Origin: Brevibacterium sediminis
GTDB lineage: Bacteria; Actinomycetota; Actinomycetes; Actinomycetales; Brevibacteriaceae
Length of the DNA stretch: 64,000 bases
NCBI RefSeq assembly: GCF_013623905.1
Contig: NZ_JABKDD010000008.1
Span: 82,067-146,066 of the forward strand
Direction of reading: 5' to 3'
Of the stretch, positions 26,578 through 36,460 are shown piece by piece. The position numbers and the translations under genes are program-made. Position 1 is the first letter of the stretch. Each line of letters opens with the position of its first letter. The notes beneath the pieces were generated by a model. That model did no database searches. It saw only the letters and a program-made list of their open reading frames with translations, and had not been told where the DNA came from.

Positions 26578-27444
26578 ATGACCCTCTTCATCCAACAACT
26601 CTTTAATGGCCTCGCGCTGGGCGGTGTCTACTGTCTCGCTGCGATCGGGCTGACATTGGTATTCGGAGTGCTGCGCATTCCCAACCTGGCTCACGGTGCG
26701 CTGTATATGCTCGGCGCCTACATCACCTACTTCTTCCTGACAACCGTCGGCGTTCCCTATATCGCCGCAATCGGCATCGCTGCGATCATGCTCTTCATTG
26801 TCGGAGTCGGTCTCGAGCGCCTCGTCTTCCACCCCTTGCGCAACTCCCCGCATACTCACCACATGATCGCGGCCGTCGGTGCGATGTTCTTCTTCCAAGC
26901 ACTGGCTCAAGCGATCTGGGGCGCTGACTTCCGACGCATGGACACACCGATCACCGGCGAACTCCGCATTCTCGGCGCCGAGATCTCTGCGCAGCGAATC
27001 GTCATCATCGTCACCGCTGTGATCGTCTTGGCCCTGTTGGCGCTGTTCATCAAGCGGTCCATCCATGGCCAGACGATCGAAGCGATCGAACAGGACCGCG
27101 TCGGTGCATCGCTGGTCGGCATCAACCCGTCGATGGTTTCAATGCTGACACTGGGGCTGTCCGCCCTCCTGGCCACGATCGCGGCGGGCCTCGTCGCACC
27201 GATCAATCTCCTGTCTCCGACGATGGGCGACGCACTCAATCTCAAGGTGTTCGCCATCATCATCCTCGGTGGTCTGGGGTCGCTTCCCGGCGCCATCGTC
27301 GGCGGTTTCGCACTCGCTATCGCAGAGACGATGACGGCGACCTACATCTCCTCAGCCGTCGGTGAGGCCGTGGCATTCATCGTTCTCGTCGCCGTGCTGG
27401 CCATCAAGCCGAACGGACTGTTCACGAAGGCGGTGCAGCGATGA
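26578..27444 (+). CDS. livH: Branched-chain amino acid ABC transporter permease LivH
   Basis: 288 residues, inner-membrane permease of the Liv family. It opens with MTLFIQQLFNGLALGGVYCL, typical of LivH, and has about eight helices. The coupling loop region reads QTIEAIEQDRVGASLVGIN, matching the family EAA-like motif, and KVFAIIILGGLGSLPGAIVGG is the C-terminal signature. I chose ATG at 26578, preceded by AGAGGA, over the longer frame from 26530. The stop overlaps livM by four bases (ATGA). Works with LivM, LivG, LivF and LivK. Confidence 0.92.
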   Translation: MTLFIQQLFNGLALGGVYCLAAIGLTLVFGVLRIPNLAHGALYMLGAYITYFFLTTVGVPYIAAIGIAAIMLFIVGVGLERLVFHPLRNSPHTHHMIAAVGAMFFFQALAQAIWGADFRRMDTPITGELRILGAEISAQRIVIIVTAVIVLALLALFIKRSIHGQTIEAIEQDRVGASLVGINPSMVSMLTLGLSALLATIAAGLVAPINLLSPTMGDALNLKVFAIIILGGLGSLPGAIVGGFALAIAETMTATYISSAVGEAVAFIVLVAVLAIKPNGLFTKAVQR

Positions 27445-28556
27445 ACCCAATGAAGAATCCTCGAATCATCGGCACCATCGCCGTCATCATTCTGCTCGGT
27501 CTGACGCCCCTGGCGTTTGCACAGGAGAACTACGCGATGCGAGTGATCACCGTGGGCATGTGTGCGGCGATCGCTGTCTACGGCCTCAACATCATCCTCG
27601 GCTTCACGGGACAGCTGAACCTGGCTCAAGGCGGGTTCTTCGGAATCGGCGCCTATGGAGTCGGGCTGCTCACCACCGATTACGACTGGAGCTTCTGGGC
27701 AGCCTTCGTCGTGTCAGTCATCGGGACTGCGGTCATCGGCTACCTCTGCGGGCTGATCGCCCTGCGGACCAAGGATGAGTACTTCGCCATCTTCACAATG
27801 GCCATCGGCTTCATCATCTTCCTCGTCATCAGCCGCTGGGAGCCCGTGACTCATGCCCATTCCGGGGTCAACAATGTGAAATTCCCCGAAGGCGGAGGGC
27901 TCATCGACTTCGAATCTCCGGTCGCGATGTTCTACCTGGTGTTCGCAATCCTGCTCATCTGTGTCTACACGACCTATGCGATCAGGCGTTCGAGCGTAGG
28001 CCGCACACTGCTGACCATCAGGACGAGCGAAGACCTGGCGGATGCGATCGGAGTGCGCGTCGGCTTCAGCAAACAGCTCGCCTTCGCCGCCTCGGCTGTC
28101 TTCGGCGGAGTCGGCGGCGGCCTCTACGCAACAGTGGTCGGTTTCATCGGACCCGACGCGGCATCGATCGACAAGACCTTCGAATTCCTCATGTTCATTC
28201 TCGTCGGAGGCATGGGCACTGTCGCGGGTCCTCTGCTCGGAAGCATGATCGTGACATTCCTGTTCGAACTCTTCCAGGACTTCCAGGCCTATCGATTCAT
28301 CGTGCTGGGTCCCATCATCGTCGCCCTCGTGATCTTCGCGCCGCGGGGAATCGTCGGATACCTCGGCGGTTTCGTCGACAGACGCAATCGACGGCGCAGG
28401 GCGGAGGAAGCCCGTGGTGCCGACGACGATCTCGATTCGACAGGTGCTTCGACCTCCGGCGGAACAGGCGACCACCGCGCACGCAACGTCGCCGACGGGA
28501 TCGAATCGGGTGCCGGCCGGACCGGAGGCACCCCCTCTTCCGAGGAGACGAAATGA
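27441..28556 (+). CDS. livM: Branched-chain amino acid ABC transporter permease LivM
   Basis: 371 residues. Second permease, starting with a hydrophobic segment and continuing ILGFTGQLNLAQGGFFGIGAYG, the LivM hallmark. The cytosolic coupling loop is RTIRTSEDLADAIG-like (RTLLTIRTSEDLADAIGV) and FILVGGMGTVAGPLLGS is the late signature. The last 60 residues are a charged, Ala/Ser/Gly-rich tail (RRNRRRRAEEARGADDD) absent from short LivM proteins; it would lie in the cytosol. Overlaps both neighbours by four bases. Confidence 0.92.
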   Translation: MNPMKNPRIIGTIAVIILLGLTPLAFAQENYAMRVITVGMCAAIAVYGLNIILGFTGQLNLAQGGFFGIGAYGVGLLTTDYDWSFWAAFVVSVIGTAVIGYLCGLIALRTKDEYFAIFTMAIGFIIFLVISRWEPVTHAHSGVNNVKFPEGGGLIDFESPVAMFYLVFAILLICVYTTYAIRRSSVGRTLLTIRTSEDLADAIGVRVGFSKQLAFAASAVFGGVGGGLYATVVGFIGPDAASIDKTFEFLMFILVGGMGTVAGPLLGSMIVTFLFELFQDFQAYRFIVLGPIIVALVIFAPRGIVGYLGGFVDRRNRRRRAEEARGADDDLDSTGASTSGGTGDHRARNVADGIESGAGRTGGTPSSEETK

Positions 28557-29326
28557 CAATGCTTGAAATACGAGACCTCGGTAAGCGCTTCGGCGGGCTC
28601 GATGCGGTCAAGGACGTCAATCTGGACGTCGAGGCAGGTCAGATCACTGCAGTCATCGGTCCCAATGGAGCAGGCAAGTCAACGCTGTTCAACCTTGTCC
28701 ATGGATTCTATCGGCCCACAGCCGGGACCATCAGCTTCAAGGGTGAGGACATCACTCATTCCTCACCACACCGGACTGTGGCCGGCGGCATTGCCCGCAC
28801 ATTCCAGACAACGAACCTGTTCGATGACAGCACTCTGTTGGAAAACGTCTTGGCCGGTCGAATCGTCCGTTCGAAGTCCAACGTCTTCGACGCGGTCTTC
28901 CACACGCCTCGCCATCGTCGTGAATCACGTATCAACGAAGACAAGGCGATGGAAGCTCTTGAGTCCTGCGGGGTCGCGGAATATCGGCACGATCTGGCGT
29001 CCAATGTTCCGCAGGAGGTGCAGAAACGCACCGCAGTGGCCATGGCGCTGGCCACGGAGCCCGAGCTGCTGCTGCTCGACGAACCCGCCGGCGGCATCCC
29101 CGAAGAGGAGACCGTCGATTTCGGCAACCTGATTCGGTCGTTGCCACAGCGAGGCGTTTCCGTCCTCCTCGTCGAGCACAAGATGACGATGATCATGGAC
29201 CTCGCGGACACGATCCTCGTCCTGGACCACGGGCAGAAGCTGGCGCTCGGCGCACCGGCGGAGATCCAAACGAATCCGGATGTCATCCGTGCCTATCTCG
29301 GTTCGACAGCACAGGAGGAGAACTGA
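28553..29326 (+). CDS. livG: ABC transporter ATP-binding protein LivG, atypical signature motif
   Basis: 257 residues. Walker A is GPNGAGKST, the Q-loop region is ARTFQTTNLF and Walker B is LLLLDEPAGG, all as expected for LivG. The signature motif, normally LSGGQ or YGQQR, is replaced by VPQEVQKR around residue 153, and the segment after Walker B reads IPEEETVD instead of MNPxE. The switch histidine is present in VLLVEHKM. ATP hydrolysis in Liv systems uses composite sites, so one weak signature may be tolerated with LivF. Start ATG at 28553, overlapping livM by four bases; shares one base with livF (TGATG). Confidence 0.9.
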   Translation: MTMLEIRDLGKRFGGLDAVKDVNLDVEAGQITAVIGPNGAGKSTLFNLVHGFYRPTAGTISFKGEDITHSSPHRTVAGGIARTFQTTNLFDDSTLLENVLAGRIVRSKSNVFDAVFHTPRHRRESRINEDKAMEALESCGVAEYRHDLASNVPQEVQKRTAVAMALATEPELLLLDEPAGGIPEEETVDFGNLIRSLPQRGVSVLLVEHKMTMIMDLADTILVLDHGQKLALGAPAEIQTNPDVIRAYLGSTAQEEN

Positions 29327-30030
29327 TGCTCACGCTCGACAATGTCAGCACCGGGTACGATGCCACGAACGTTCTCCACGGGGTGAGCATCACGGCGAAT
29401 CCAGGAGAGCTCACCGTGGTCCTCGGAGCGAACGGGTCAGGCAAGACGACACTCTTCAGAACCATCAGCGGACTGATGCGTGTCCGTGCCGGGTCGATCA
29501 CCTATGAGGGTCGTCAGCTGCAACGAGCTCGCCCGAATGCCATCGTCAAAGCCGGTATCGCGCACTGCCCGGAAGGTCGCCACCTGTTCGGCAAGATGTC
29601 GGTGGAGAAGAACCTGCGTCTGGGGTCCTATCCTCACCGGAACAGATCGCGAACAGAAGAGGTCTACGCTGAGGTCCTCGATATGTTTCCGATCCTCAAA
29701 GAGAAGGCGAAGCAACCAGCAGGCTCCCTGTCCGGCGGACAGCAGCAGATGGTCGCAATCGGACGAGCATTGATGTCCGACCCGAGCCTGCTGATCCTGG
29801 ATGAGCCGTCGATGGGCCTGGCTCCCATCGTCGTCGAGCAGGTGCTCGAGTCAGTCGCCCAGATCAATCGAAACGGCATCGGCGTCCTGCTCAGCGAGCA
29901 GAACGCGAAGGCATCGCTGGCGATCGCCCACAGAGGATACGTCCTTGCTGAGGGGAGGATCGTCCTCGCTGATGATGCCTCTCGGCTGCTCGACAACCCC
30001 GAGGTGCAGGCGGCTTACCTCGGCCTCTGA
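29326..30030 (+). CDS. livF: ABC transporter ATP-binding protein LivF
   Basis: 234 residues. Walker A GANGSGKTT, signature LSGGQQQMVAIGRAL, Walker B LLILDEPSMGLAP and switch region VLLSEQNAKA all match LivF. It pairs with LivG under the two permeases. It is the last gene of the operon and is followed by a hairpin terminator. Its intact signature contrasts with that of LivG. Confidence 0.93.
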   Translation: MLTLDNVSTGYDATNVLHGVSITANPGELTVVLGANGSGKTTLFRTISGLMRVRAGSITYEGRQLQRARPNAIVKAGIAHCPEGRHLFGKMSVEKNLRLGSYPHRNRSRTEEVYAEVLDMFPILKEKAKQPAGSLSGGQQQMVAIGRALMSDPSLLILDEPSMGLAPIVVEQVLESVAQINRNGIGVLLSEQNAKASLAIAHRGYVLAEGRIVLADDASRLLDNPEVQAAYLGL

Positions 30031-30076
30031 CGAGCGGACGCCTCCCATTCGTGCAGGAAGACTGCGCAGTACAAAG

Positions 30077-30111
30077 ATCTCGCCGAGGCGGCCCGGCCAC
30101 CTCGGCGAGAT
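30077..30111 (+). terminator. Terminator of the liv operon
   Basis: ATCTCGCCGAGG pairs with CCTCGGCGAGAT across 11 bases, followed by TTTCG. It contains the recurring CCGAGGCGG word described in the findings. Confidence 0.8.
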
Positions 30112-30188
30112 TTCGCTGAGTTGATCGTTCCGAACGTCCAGAACGGTCAGTCACACTCATTCAATTCGGTTGGGCGTGCCCGGCCGTC

Positions 30189-30815
30189 TCACTCATCCTG
30201 GAACCGGGAGACGTCCCCGGCTCCGACGCGAGCCACCTCGGGGTACCGTCCGGTGAAGTCGATGACCGAGGTCGGCACGACTCCGGGGACACCGGACTCG
30301 ATGACGATATCGAGGTCATTGCCGAGCTGGTCCATGACATCCTCGGCGTGAGTCAGCGGATCCTCATCGCCGGGCAGCAGCAGCGTCGAGGACAGGATCG
30401 GCTCCCCCATCGCCTCGACGAGGGCGAGGGCCGTGACGTTCTGCGGAATCCGAGCGCCGACCGAATGCTTCTTCGGGTGCATCATCCGGCGCGGGACTTC
30501 CTTCGTCGCCTTCATGATGAACGTGTACGGCCCCGGCGTCATCGATTTGATGGCTCGGAAATCGGAATTGTCGACGATGACGAACTGACCCAGCTGAGCG
30601 AAGTCATGGCACATCAGCGTGAAATGGTGCTTCGAACCGAGATGCCGGATGCGGGTGATCCGTTCGATGCCTTCTTTGTTGTCCAATGCGCAGCCGAGGG
30701 CATAACAGGAATCAGTCGGATAGGCGATCAGGCCACCGTTCCTGAGTGACTCAGCGGCCTTCTCGATCAGTCGGTCCTGCGGGTTCTCCGGATGGATATT
30801 CAGTAGTGTCGCCAT
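30189..30815 (-). CDS. YciO-like Sua5/YrdC family protein
   Basis: 208 residues with the YrdC fold: LRNGGLIAYPTDSCYALGC, the HHFTLMCHDF region and a PGPYTFIMKATKEVPRR segment. The usual TsaC C-terminal S-x-N element is replaced by ILSSTLLLPGDED, so this resembles YciO rather than the canonical threonylcarbamoyl-AMP synthase TsaC. YciO proteins show weak or no t6A activity; their role is uncertain. Cytosolic. Start ATG at 30815. It stands alone, separated from the AI-2E gene by about 150 bases. Confidence 0.85.
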   Translation of the reverse strand: MATLLNIHPENPQDRLIEKAAESLRNGGLIAYPTDSCYALGCALDNKEGIERITRIRHLGSKHHFTLMCHDFAQLGQFVIVDNSDFRAIKSMTPGPYTFIMKATKEVPRRMMHPKKHSVGARIPQNVTALALVEAMGEPILSSTLLLPGDEDPLTHAEDVMDQLGNDLDIVIESGVPGVVPTSVIDFTGRYPEVARVGAGDVSRFQDE

Positions 30816-30898
30816 ACTTCATGCTAACCACTCTGCCGCCACAGTGCGAGGGGTTGACGGACAAGTGCCCGGCAATGCGAAAACGGTGGGCTCTTCGA

Positions 30899-30914
30899 GC
30901 CGAAACCTTTCGGC
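30899..30914. other. Short perfect palindrome between the AI-2E and YciO genes
   Basis: GCCGAAA-CC-TTTCGGC, seven-base arms with a two-base loop. It could be an operator or weak terminator; there is no T run. Confidence 0.3.
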
Positions 30915-30962
30915 GGCGTCGGGCCGGTCCGTCAGATTCCCAGACCGAGCAAGAGGTATTGA

Positions 30963-32273
30963 TCAGTCCGCCGTCACTGGCTTCTTCAGGCCCTTGACCA
31001 ATTCGGCTCGGCCGGTGCGCGGATCGGAGGCGAGAAGGATATTCACCCACCTGGCTCTGGGATCCGCGTCGACCAGCAGAGCCTTGATGAGCAGTGTCGC
31101 CGGCAGTGCGAGCAGAGCGCCGAGCCAGCCGAGGATCCACACCCAGAACAGCAGTGACAGGAAGGAGATCAGCGGGGTCACCCCCACCGACTCACCTGTG
31201 AACTTCGGCTGGATGATCGCCTGGATGACGAAGTTGAGCACACTGTAGGCGATGACCACCCACAGAGCCGACTGCCAGCCGCTGTCGACCAGTGCCAGCA
31301 GGGCCGGTGGGACGAGGCCGATGACGAAGCCGATGTTCGGGATGTAGTTCGTCAGGAATGCGAGCACTCCCCACACCCAGATGAGCGGGACGTCGATGAT
31401 CGCCAAGGCGATGACATCGAGGAATGCGACGATGAGGCCGAAGACCGTGGCGACCACCCAGTAGCGGCGGACGCCACTGGCGAAGTCGCCGATCGACGCC
31501 GTCAGCGAGGGCTTCACATCGAGCAGCATCGCCATCCGCTTGTCGATGCCCATCGAGTCCATCGCCACGAAGAACACCGCCATGATCACCGTGGTCAGCA
31601 GGCCCGCAACCGACGACAGGTTCGTCAGCAGCGGATAGACGGCGTCGAGGACGGAGCGGACGTCGAAAGCCGAGAGCTGCTGCTGGATCACCGAGGATGT
31701 CACCCCGATGTCCGACAGCAGCGCCAGAGTGCTCTGGTAGGTGGCCACGAGTTCATTGCTGTAGCTGGGGATGAGGATGACGAGCTCGGCGACGGACCAT
31801 GCCGTGAGGCCGAAGAAAGCGAAGATCATGCACAGCACGAGCACGACCGAGATGCACGCCCCGATCGCCCGCGGCACCTTGATCCGAGTGAGCAGCCTCT
31901 GCACCGGGTAGACGACGATATAGAAGTTGAGCGCGAGGAACACCGGAGCCACGATGTCCTGGAGTCCGCGGAAGAACATCAGCGCGTACGCCAGGCCCGC
32001 CAGCGTCACCGCGATCATCAGCGCCCGTGCCGGCGGCCGCGCATGCCAGGGCCGTGCCTCGCCCGCTGCGTCGGAGGCGGCGTATCCGACCTTCCCTGAC
32101 GCAGAGTCAGCGTGTAAAGACTCCGAGTCCGCCACAGGGCCCGTGTGCCCGGACGTCGAACCGGCTAACGGTGTTGAGGACGGTGCAGGCTCGGCCGGGC
32201 GCGCGGCATCGCCGGCTGATCCGACCGCACCGTCAGCGGCGCCCGACGCCTGCGCCCGCTCGTCCTCGTTCAT
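30963..32273 (-). CDS. AI-2E family transporter
   Basis: 436 residues. The first 80 are a disordered Ala/Ser/Gly/Asp-rich cytosolic tail. About eight helices follow, with the PF01594-type pattern: paired N-terminal helices, a long soluble loop (about residues 180-240) and the late motif NYIPNIGFVIGLVPPALLAL. Members were named after AI-2 exporter TqsA but many act as sodium/proton antiporters or unknown permeases. ATG at 32273 directly follows the der stop codon, so it is the tail gene of the long minus operon. Confidence 0.88.
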   Translation of the reverse strand: MNEDERAQASGAADGAVGSAGDAARPAEPAPSSTPLAGSTSGHTGPVADSESLHADSASGKVGYAASDAAGEARPWHARPPARALMIAVTLAGLAYALMFFRGLQDIVAPVFLALNFYIVVYPVQRLLTRIKVPRAIGACISVVLVLCMIFAFFGLTAWSVAELVILIPSYSNELVATYQSTLALLSDIGVTSSVIQQQLSAFDVRSVLDAVYPLLTNLSSVAGLLTTVIMAVFFVAMDSMGIDKRMAMLLDVKPSLTASIGDFASGVRRYWVVATVFGLIVAFLDVIALAIIDVPLIWVWGVLAFLTNYIPNIGFVIGLVPPALLALVDSGWQSALWVVIAYSVLNFVIQAIIQPKFTGESVGVTPLISFLSLLFWVWILGWLGALLALPATLLIKALLVDADPRARWVNILLASDPRTGRAELVKGLKKPVTAD

Positions 32274-33785
32274 TCAGCGTCCCCGACGCTTTTCGCGAAT
32301 GCGCATCGACACCTCGATGGGAGTGCCCTTGAAGCCGAAGGTCTCACGCAGGCGACGGATGATGAACCGGCGGTAACCGGGATCGAGGAAGCCGGTGGTG
32401 AAGAGCACGAACTTCGGCGGACGCGACTGCGCCTGAGTGCCGAAGAGGATGCGCGGCTGCTTACCGCCGCGCACCGGGTGCGGGTTGGCCGCGACCAGCT
32501 CACCGAGGAACGCATTGAGTCGTCCCGTCGGAATACGGGTGTCCCAGCCTTCGAGAGCGGTCTCCATCGCCGGTACGAGCTTCTCCGCATGGCGGCCGGT
32601 CTTCGCCGAGATGTTCACGCGCGGTGCCCATGCCACATGGCCGAGATCCCGTTCGATCTCCCGCTCCAGATAGAAGCGACGTTCGTCATCGAGCAGATCC
32701 CACTTGTTGAACGCCAGCACCACGGCACGTCCCGCCTCGACGGCGGTCGTGACGATGCGGACGTCCTGCTCGCTCAGGGGATCCTGGACCTCCATGAGGA
32801 CGAGAGCCACCTCGGCGCGTTCGAGCGCGGTCTGCGTGCGCAGCGCTGCATAGAAGTCGGCACCGCTGGCCTGATGAGCGCGACGGCGGATACCGGCAGT
32901 GTCGACGAAGCGCCACTGCTTACCGCCGAGCTCGATGAGCTCGTCAACCGGGTCACGAGTGGTGCCCGCGACATTGTCGACGAGCACCCGGTCGGAACCG
33001 ATGAGCTGGTTGAGCAGGGACGACTTGCCGACGTTCGGACGGCCGACGAGGGCCACACGACGCGGTCCGCCCTCCTCGACGCGGGTGTCGACGGCCGAGA
33101 CCTCCGGCAGGATCGTGAGCACTTCGTCGAGCAGGTCGGCGACTCCCCGACCGTGCAGAGCCGAGACGGTCCACGGCTGGCCGAGGCCCAGGCCCCAGAG
33201 TTCGGCGGCCATGAGCTCGCCGCGCTCGTCGTCAACCTTGTTCGCGGCGAGGAGGACCGGCTTCTTCTTCCGGCGCAGCATCTTCACGACCATCTCATCG
33301 GTCGAGGTCGGGCCGGTCGTGGCATCGACGACGAGGAGCACGGCATCGGCCATGTCCACGGCGACCTCGGACTGGATCGCGATGCGCGAGGCCATGCCCT
33401 TGGAGTCCTGGTCCCAACCGCCGGTGTCGACGAGGGTGAATTCCTTCGTGTTCCATTCCGCCCGGTAGCTCACGCGGTCACGGGTGACGCCCGGAACGTC
33501 CTCGACGACGGCTTCGCGGCGGCCGAGGATGCGGTTGACCAGAGTCGACTTGCCGACGTTGGGGCGACCGACGACGGCCAGCACCGGTGCGGCACCGAGC
33601 GTTTCATCGTCGTCGTCATCGAAGCCGTAGGCGCGCAGCAGCGCACGGTCCTCGTCTTCGAGCTCATAGCTTTCGAGTCCGGCCTCGAGCGCGGTCGCCC
33701 GCTGCTCGGCCTCCTCGTCGCTGATGCTCTCGACACGATCGACGAGGTCTTCGTCGGGTGTCTCGTGGAATTCGGATTCGCTCAT
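32274..33785 (-). CDS. der: Ribosome biogenesis GTPase Der (EngA)
   Basis: 503 residues. Two tandem GTPase domains are clear: [16 protein letters not shown] ... DVPGVTRDR ... DTGGW, and [16 protein letters not shown] ... [12 protein letters not shown] ... DTAGIRR, each with an NKxD-type motif (ANKVDD and FNKWDL). A C-terminal KH-like domain ends in [15 protein letters not shown]. It acts in 50S subunit assembly. The N-terminal 55 residues are acidic, as in other actinobacterial Der proteins. Start ATG 33785 overlaps cmk by four bases. Confidence 0.96.
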   Translation of the reverse strand: MSESEFHETPDEDLVDRVESISDEEAEQRATALEAGLESYELEDEDRALLRAYGFDDDDDETLGAAPVLAVVGRPNVGKSTLVNRILGRREAVVEDVPGVTRDRVSYRAEWNTKEFTLVDTGGWDQDSKGMASRIAIQSEVAVDMADAVLLVVDATTGPTSTDEMVVKMLRRKKKPVLLAANKVDDERGELMAAELWGLGLGQPWTVSALHGRGVADLLDEVLTILPEVSAVDTRVEEGGPRRVALVGRPNVGKSSLLNQLIGSDRVLVDNVAGTTRDPVDELIELGGKQWRFVDTAGIRRRAHQASGADFYAALRTQTALERAEVALVLMEVQDPLSEQDVRIVTTAVEAGRAVVLAFNKWDLLDDERRFYLEREIERDLGHVAWAPRVNISAKTGRHAEKLVPAMETALEGWDTRIPTGRLNAFLGELVAANPHPVRGGKQPRILFGTQAQSRPPKFVLFTTGFLDPGYRRFIIRRLRETFGFKGTPIEVSMRIREKRRGR

Positions 33786-34441
33786 TGTGAGTCCTTCACC
33801 AGCTGCAGCACCGTCTCGACCACCTGGTCGAAGTCGATGTCACTGGTATCGAGTGTGAACACTCCGTCGGCGGCCTCTAAGAAGCTCGTCGTGGCGGAGT
33901 CCTTGGCGTCACGGCCCGTGACGAGGTCTTGGGTGGCGGCGATCGCCTCGGCGTCGGCATTGCCGTGCACTTCCTTGGCCCGGCGGGCCACGCGGACCTC
34001 ATCGCGGGCGGTCATGAGGATGCGCACATCGGCATCGGGGGCCACCACTGTGGTGATGTCCCGGCCCTCGACGACGATGCCCTCGGGTGCGGCGGCGATA
34101 TAGGCTCGCTGCATCTCGATGAGCTCCTCGCGGGCGTCGATGACACCGGAGACCGTCTGCACGTTCGCCGAGACGTCCTCACCGCGGATGTCCTCGGTGA
34201 CGTCGATGTCGTCGACGGAGACGAAGAATTCGTCGGGGCTGAGCGAGATCTCCAGATCCGCTCCGCGCACCTGCTCGAGCACGTCGACGGGGTCGGTGAC
34301 TCCGCGGTTGAGGCACAGCCACGCCATCGCCCGGTACATCGCACCGGTGTCCAGGTACTGGTACCCCAGTCGCCGCGCCACCTCCTTGGCGGTGCTCGAC
34401 TTGCCCACTCCGGACGGTCCGTCAATGGCTACGACGCTCAT
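33782..34441 (-). CDS. cmk: Cytidylate kinase
   Basis: 219 residues. Phosphorylates CMP/dCMP using ATP. P-loop [20 protein letters not shown] starts at residue 5; [10 protein letters not shown] and [14 protein letters not shown] are the nucleotide-binding signatures. The frame is open far upstream to 34870, but ATG at 34441 ([11 protein letters not shown]) fits the family exactly. It overlaps tyrA by four bases and der by four, matching the cmk-der pair conserved in actinobacteria. Confidence 0.96.
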   Translation of the reverse strand: MSVVAIDGPSGVGKSSTAKEVARRLGYQYLDTGAMYRAMAWLCLNRGVTDPVDVLEQVRGADLEISLSPDEFFVSVDDIDVTEDIRGEDVSANVQTVSGVIDAREELIEMQRAYIAAAPEGIVVEGRDITTVVAPDADVRILMTARDEVRVARRAKEVHGNADAEAIAATQDLVTGRDAKDSATTSFLEAADGVFTLDTSDIDFDQVVETVLQLVKDSQ

Positions 34442-35586
34442 GCAGTTCCTTCTTTCTCGATGGCGGACTCGGGGATCTGCCATCCCTTCGACAGCAATCC
34501 GATCTCCAGCTCCTGCTGGATGGCCGGGACCACGGACACGTCGACCATGCCCAGTTTCCGACCGGAGGCGTGATCCATCCGGAAGTCCTCGACATTGACG
34601 CCGAGGTCGCCGATGTCCTTGAACAGCCGGGCCAGCATTCCGGGCGTATCCGGAACCAGGATCGTGACAACAGCATAGGTGGTCGGCGGCTGTCCGTGCT
34701 TGCCGGGAATCCGGTCGTGTCCCTCGTTGCCCAAAGCGATCGCCTTGGCGAGCAGCCCCGTCGACCCGGGTCCGAGTTCGAGTGCGCCGATGACCTCGTC
34801 GAGCTCGGTGCGCAGATCGATGAGCACGGAACGGACCTCCTCGGCGTTTCCGGTCAGGATCTGCGTCCACAGACCCGGGTCCGAGGCGGCGATGCGCGTG
34901 ACGTCGCGCAGTCCCTGCCCGGCCAGCGAGATCTCCTCCAGAGGCGCATGCCGCAGCTGAGAGGCGACGAGGGAGGACACGATCTGCGGCACATGCGAGA
35001 CCTTCGCGACCGCGGCATCGTGGATGCGCGGATCCAGGTGGAGCACCGAAGCACCGGTGTCCTCGGCCATGGCGATGACCTCGCCGAGGCGGTCGGCCGG
35101 GGTCTGCTCATCCGAGCAGATCACCCAGGGCCGGGCCGTGAACAGATCCGACTGGGCTGCGATCGCCCCGGACTTCTCGCGTCCGGCCATCGGATGGCAG
35201 CCGATATAGCGATCGAGCTGAGGTTCCGTGACCAATTCGCGCACCGCCTCGAGGAGGCGGGTCTTCACGCTGGCGACGTCGGTGACCGTAGCGTTCGGGT
35301 AGTCCTCGAGCGCCGAGGCGATGACCCGTGCGGCGACGTCGGGCGGGGTGGCCACGACGACGATGTCCGGGAGCGCGGCAGGCGATGCCGCGTCGGCGGC
35401 GACGGTCGGGTCGGCCGCCTCGGCGAGGTCTTCGGGAGGATTGACGACCTGACCGGCGCCGAGATCCGCGGCGAGCTGCTGCGCGGTCGGTGAAGTGTCT
35501 TCGAGGGTCACCTGATGGCCCTTCGCGCTCAGCGCCAACCCCAGGCTGGCACCGAGCAGGCCGGTGCCGATGATGTGGACTCTCAC
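34438..35586 (-). CDS. tyrA: Prephenate dehydrogenase with C-terminal ACT domain
   Basis: 382 residues. Oxidises prephenate (or arogenate) in tyrosine synthesis. The N-terminus VHIIGTGLLGASLGLAL is the dinucleotide fold, and YIGCHPMAGREKSG holds the substrate-binding His. Residues about 305-375 form an ACT-like domain (AVVTILVPDTPGMLARLFKDI), a likely site for tyrosine feedback. The start is GTG 35586, overlapping the rluB stop by four bases. In M. tuberculosis this position between rluB and cmk is not occupied by tyrA, so it is an addition relative to that gene order. Confidence 0.93.
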   Translation of the reverse strand: MRVHIIGTGLLGASLGLALSAKGHQVTLEDTSPTAQQLAADLGAGQVVNPPEDLAEAADPTVAADAASPAALPDIVVVATPPDVAARVIASALEDYPNATVTDVASVKTRLLEAVRELVTEPQLDRYIGCHPMAGREKSGAIAAQSDLFTARPWVICSDEQTPADRLGEVIAMAEDTGASVLHLDPRIHDAAVAKVSHVPQIVSSLVASQLRHAPLEEISLAGQGLRDVTRIAASDPGLWTQILTGNAEEVRSVLIDLRTELDEVIGALELGPGSTGLLAKAIALGNEGHDRIPGKHGQPPTTYAVVTILVPDTPGMLARLFKDIGDLGVNVEDFRMDHASGRKLGMVDVSVVPAIQQELEIGLLSKGWQIPESAIEKEGTA

Positions 35587-36443
35587 AGACCGACGGCCTC
35601 GAACAGTGCACCTACCTCATCGGAGCGCAGCGGGCGGATCTTGCCCTGCTTCTGCTCGTCGAGGACGATCGGTCCGAACTTCAGCCGCACGAGCCGCTCC
35701 ACCGGGTGGCCGATCTCGGCGAGGAGGCGGCGCACGATGCGGTTGCGGCCGGAATGGAGGGTGAGTTCGACGACGGACTTGCCCGGAGTCGAATCGACGA
35801 GCTTGAAGTCGTCGACCTTGACGAACCCGTCTTCGAGGTCGATTCCGGCCTTGAGGATGGCACCGGCATCCTTCGCCAGCTGTCCCTTGACCTTCGCGAG
35901 GTAGGTCTTCGGGATCTCGTAGCGCGGGTGGGCCAGGCGGTTGCTAAGCTCCCCGTCGTTGGTGAGCAGGATGATGCCCTCGGTCTCGGTGTCGAGACGG
36001 CCGACGTGGAAGAGGCGCTCATTGTTGTTGCGCACATAGTCGGCCAGGCAGGGTCGGCCCTCGGGGTCGCTCATGGTCGATACGACTCCCGCTGGCTTGT
36101 TGAGCACGAGGTAGACCTTCTTGGTCTGTGTCGAAATTCTCACTGTGTCCACGTACACGGACTGTGTTTCGGGGTCGATCCGGGTGCCCAGTTCGGTGAC
36201 GATGGACCCGTCGACCTCGACGCGGCCATCGGCGATGAGCTGCTCACAGGCACGGCGTGATCCCAGTCCCGCCTCGGCGAGCACCTTCTGCAGCCGCACA
36301 CCCCCGCTGACGTGGGCGTCTGATGTCTGGCCGGCTCCCGAACCGCCCTTGTTGGAGGCCTGATTCGCCGTCGCTGCGCGCTGTTTTCGGCTGGGTCGGT
36401 TCTGGCGCCCGCCGGGGGCGCGGTGATCACGGTAGGGACTCAT
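35583..36443 (-). CDS. rluB: 23S rRNA pseudouridine synthase, RsuA/RluB family
   Basis: 286 residues. The first 45 are basic and disordered. An S4 RNA-binding domain follows (RLQKVLAEAGLGSRRACEQLIADG), then the synthase domain with catalytic Asp in GRLDTETEGIILLTNDGEL and the KTYLAKV block. It presumably modifies 23S rRNA near position 2605 by analogy. Sits 17 bases after scpB and overlaps tyrA. Confidence 0.92.
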   Translation of the reverse strand: MSPYRDHRAPGGRQNRPSRKQRAATANQASNKGGSGAGQTSDAHVSGGVRLQKVLAEAGLGSRRACEQLIADGRVEVDGSIVTELGTRIDPETQSVYVDTVRISTQTKKVYLVLNKPAGVVSTMSDPEGRPCLADYVRNNNERLFHVGRLDTETEGIILLTNDGELSNRLAHPRYEIPKTYLAKVKGQLAKDAGAILKAGIDLEDGFVKVDDFKLVDSTPGKSVVELTLHSGRNRIVRRLLAEIGHPVERLVRLKFGPIVLDEQKQGKIRPLRSDEVGALFEAVGL

Positions 36444-36460
36444 ACATCCATTCTCTCAAA

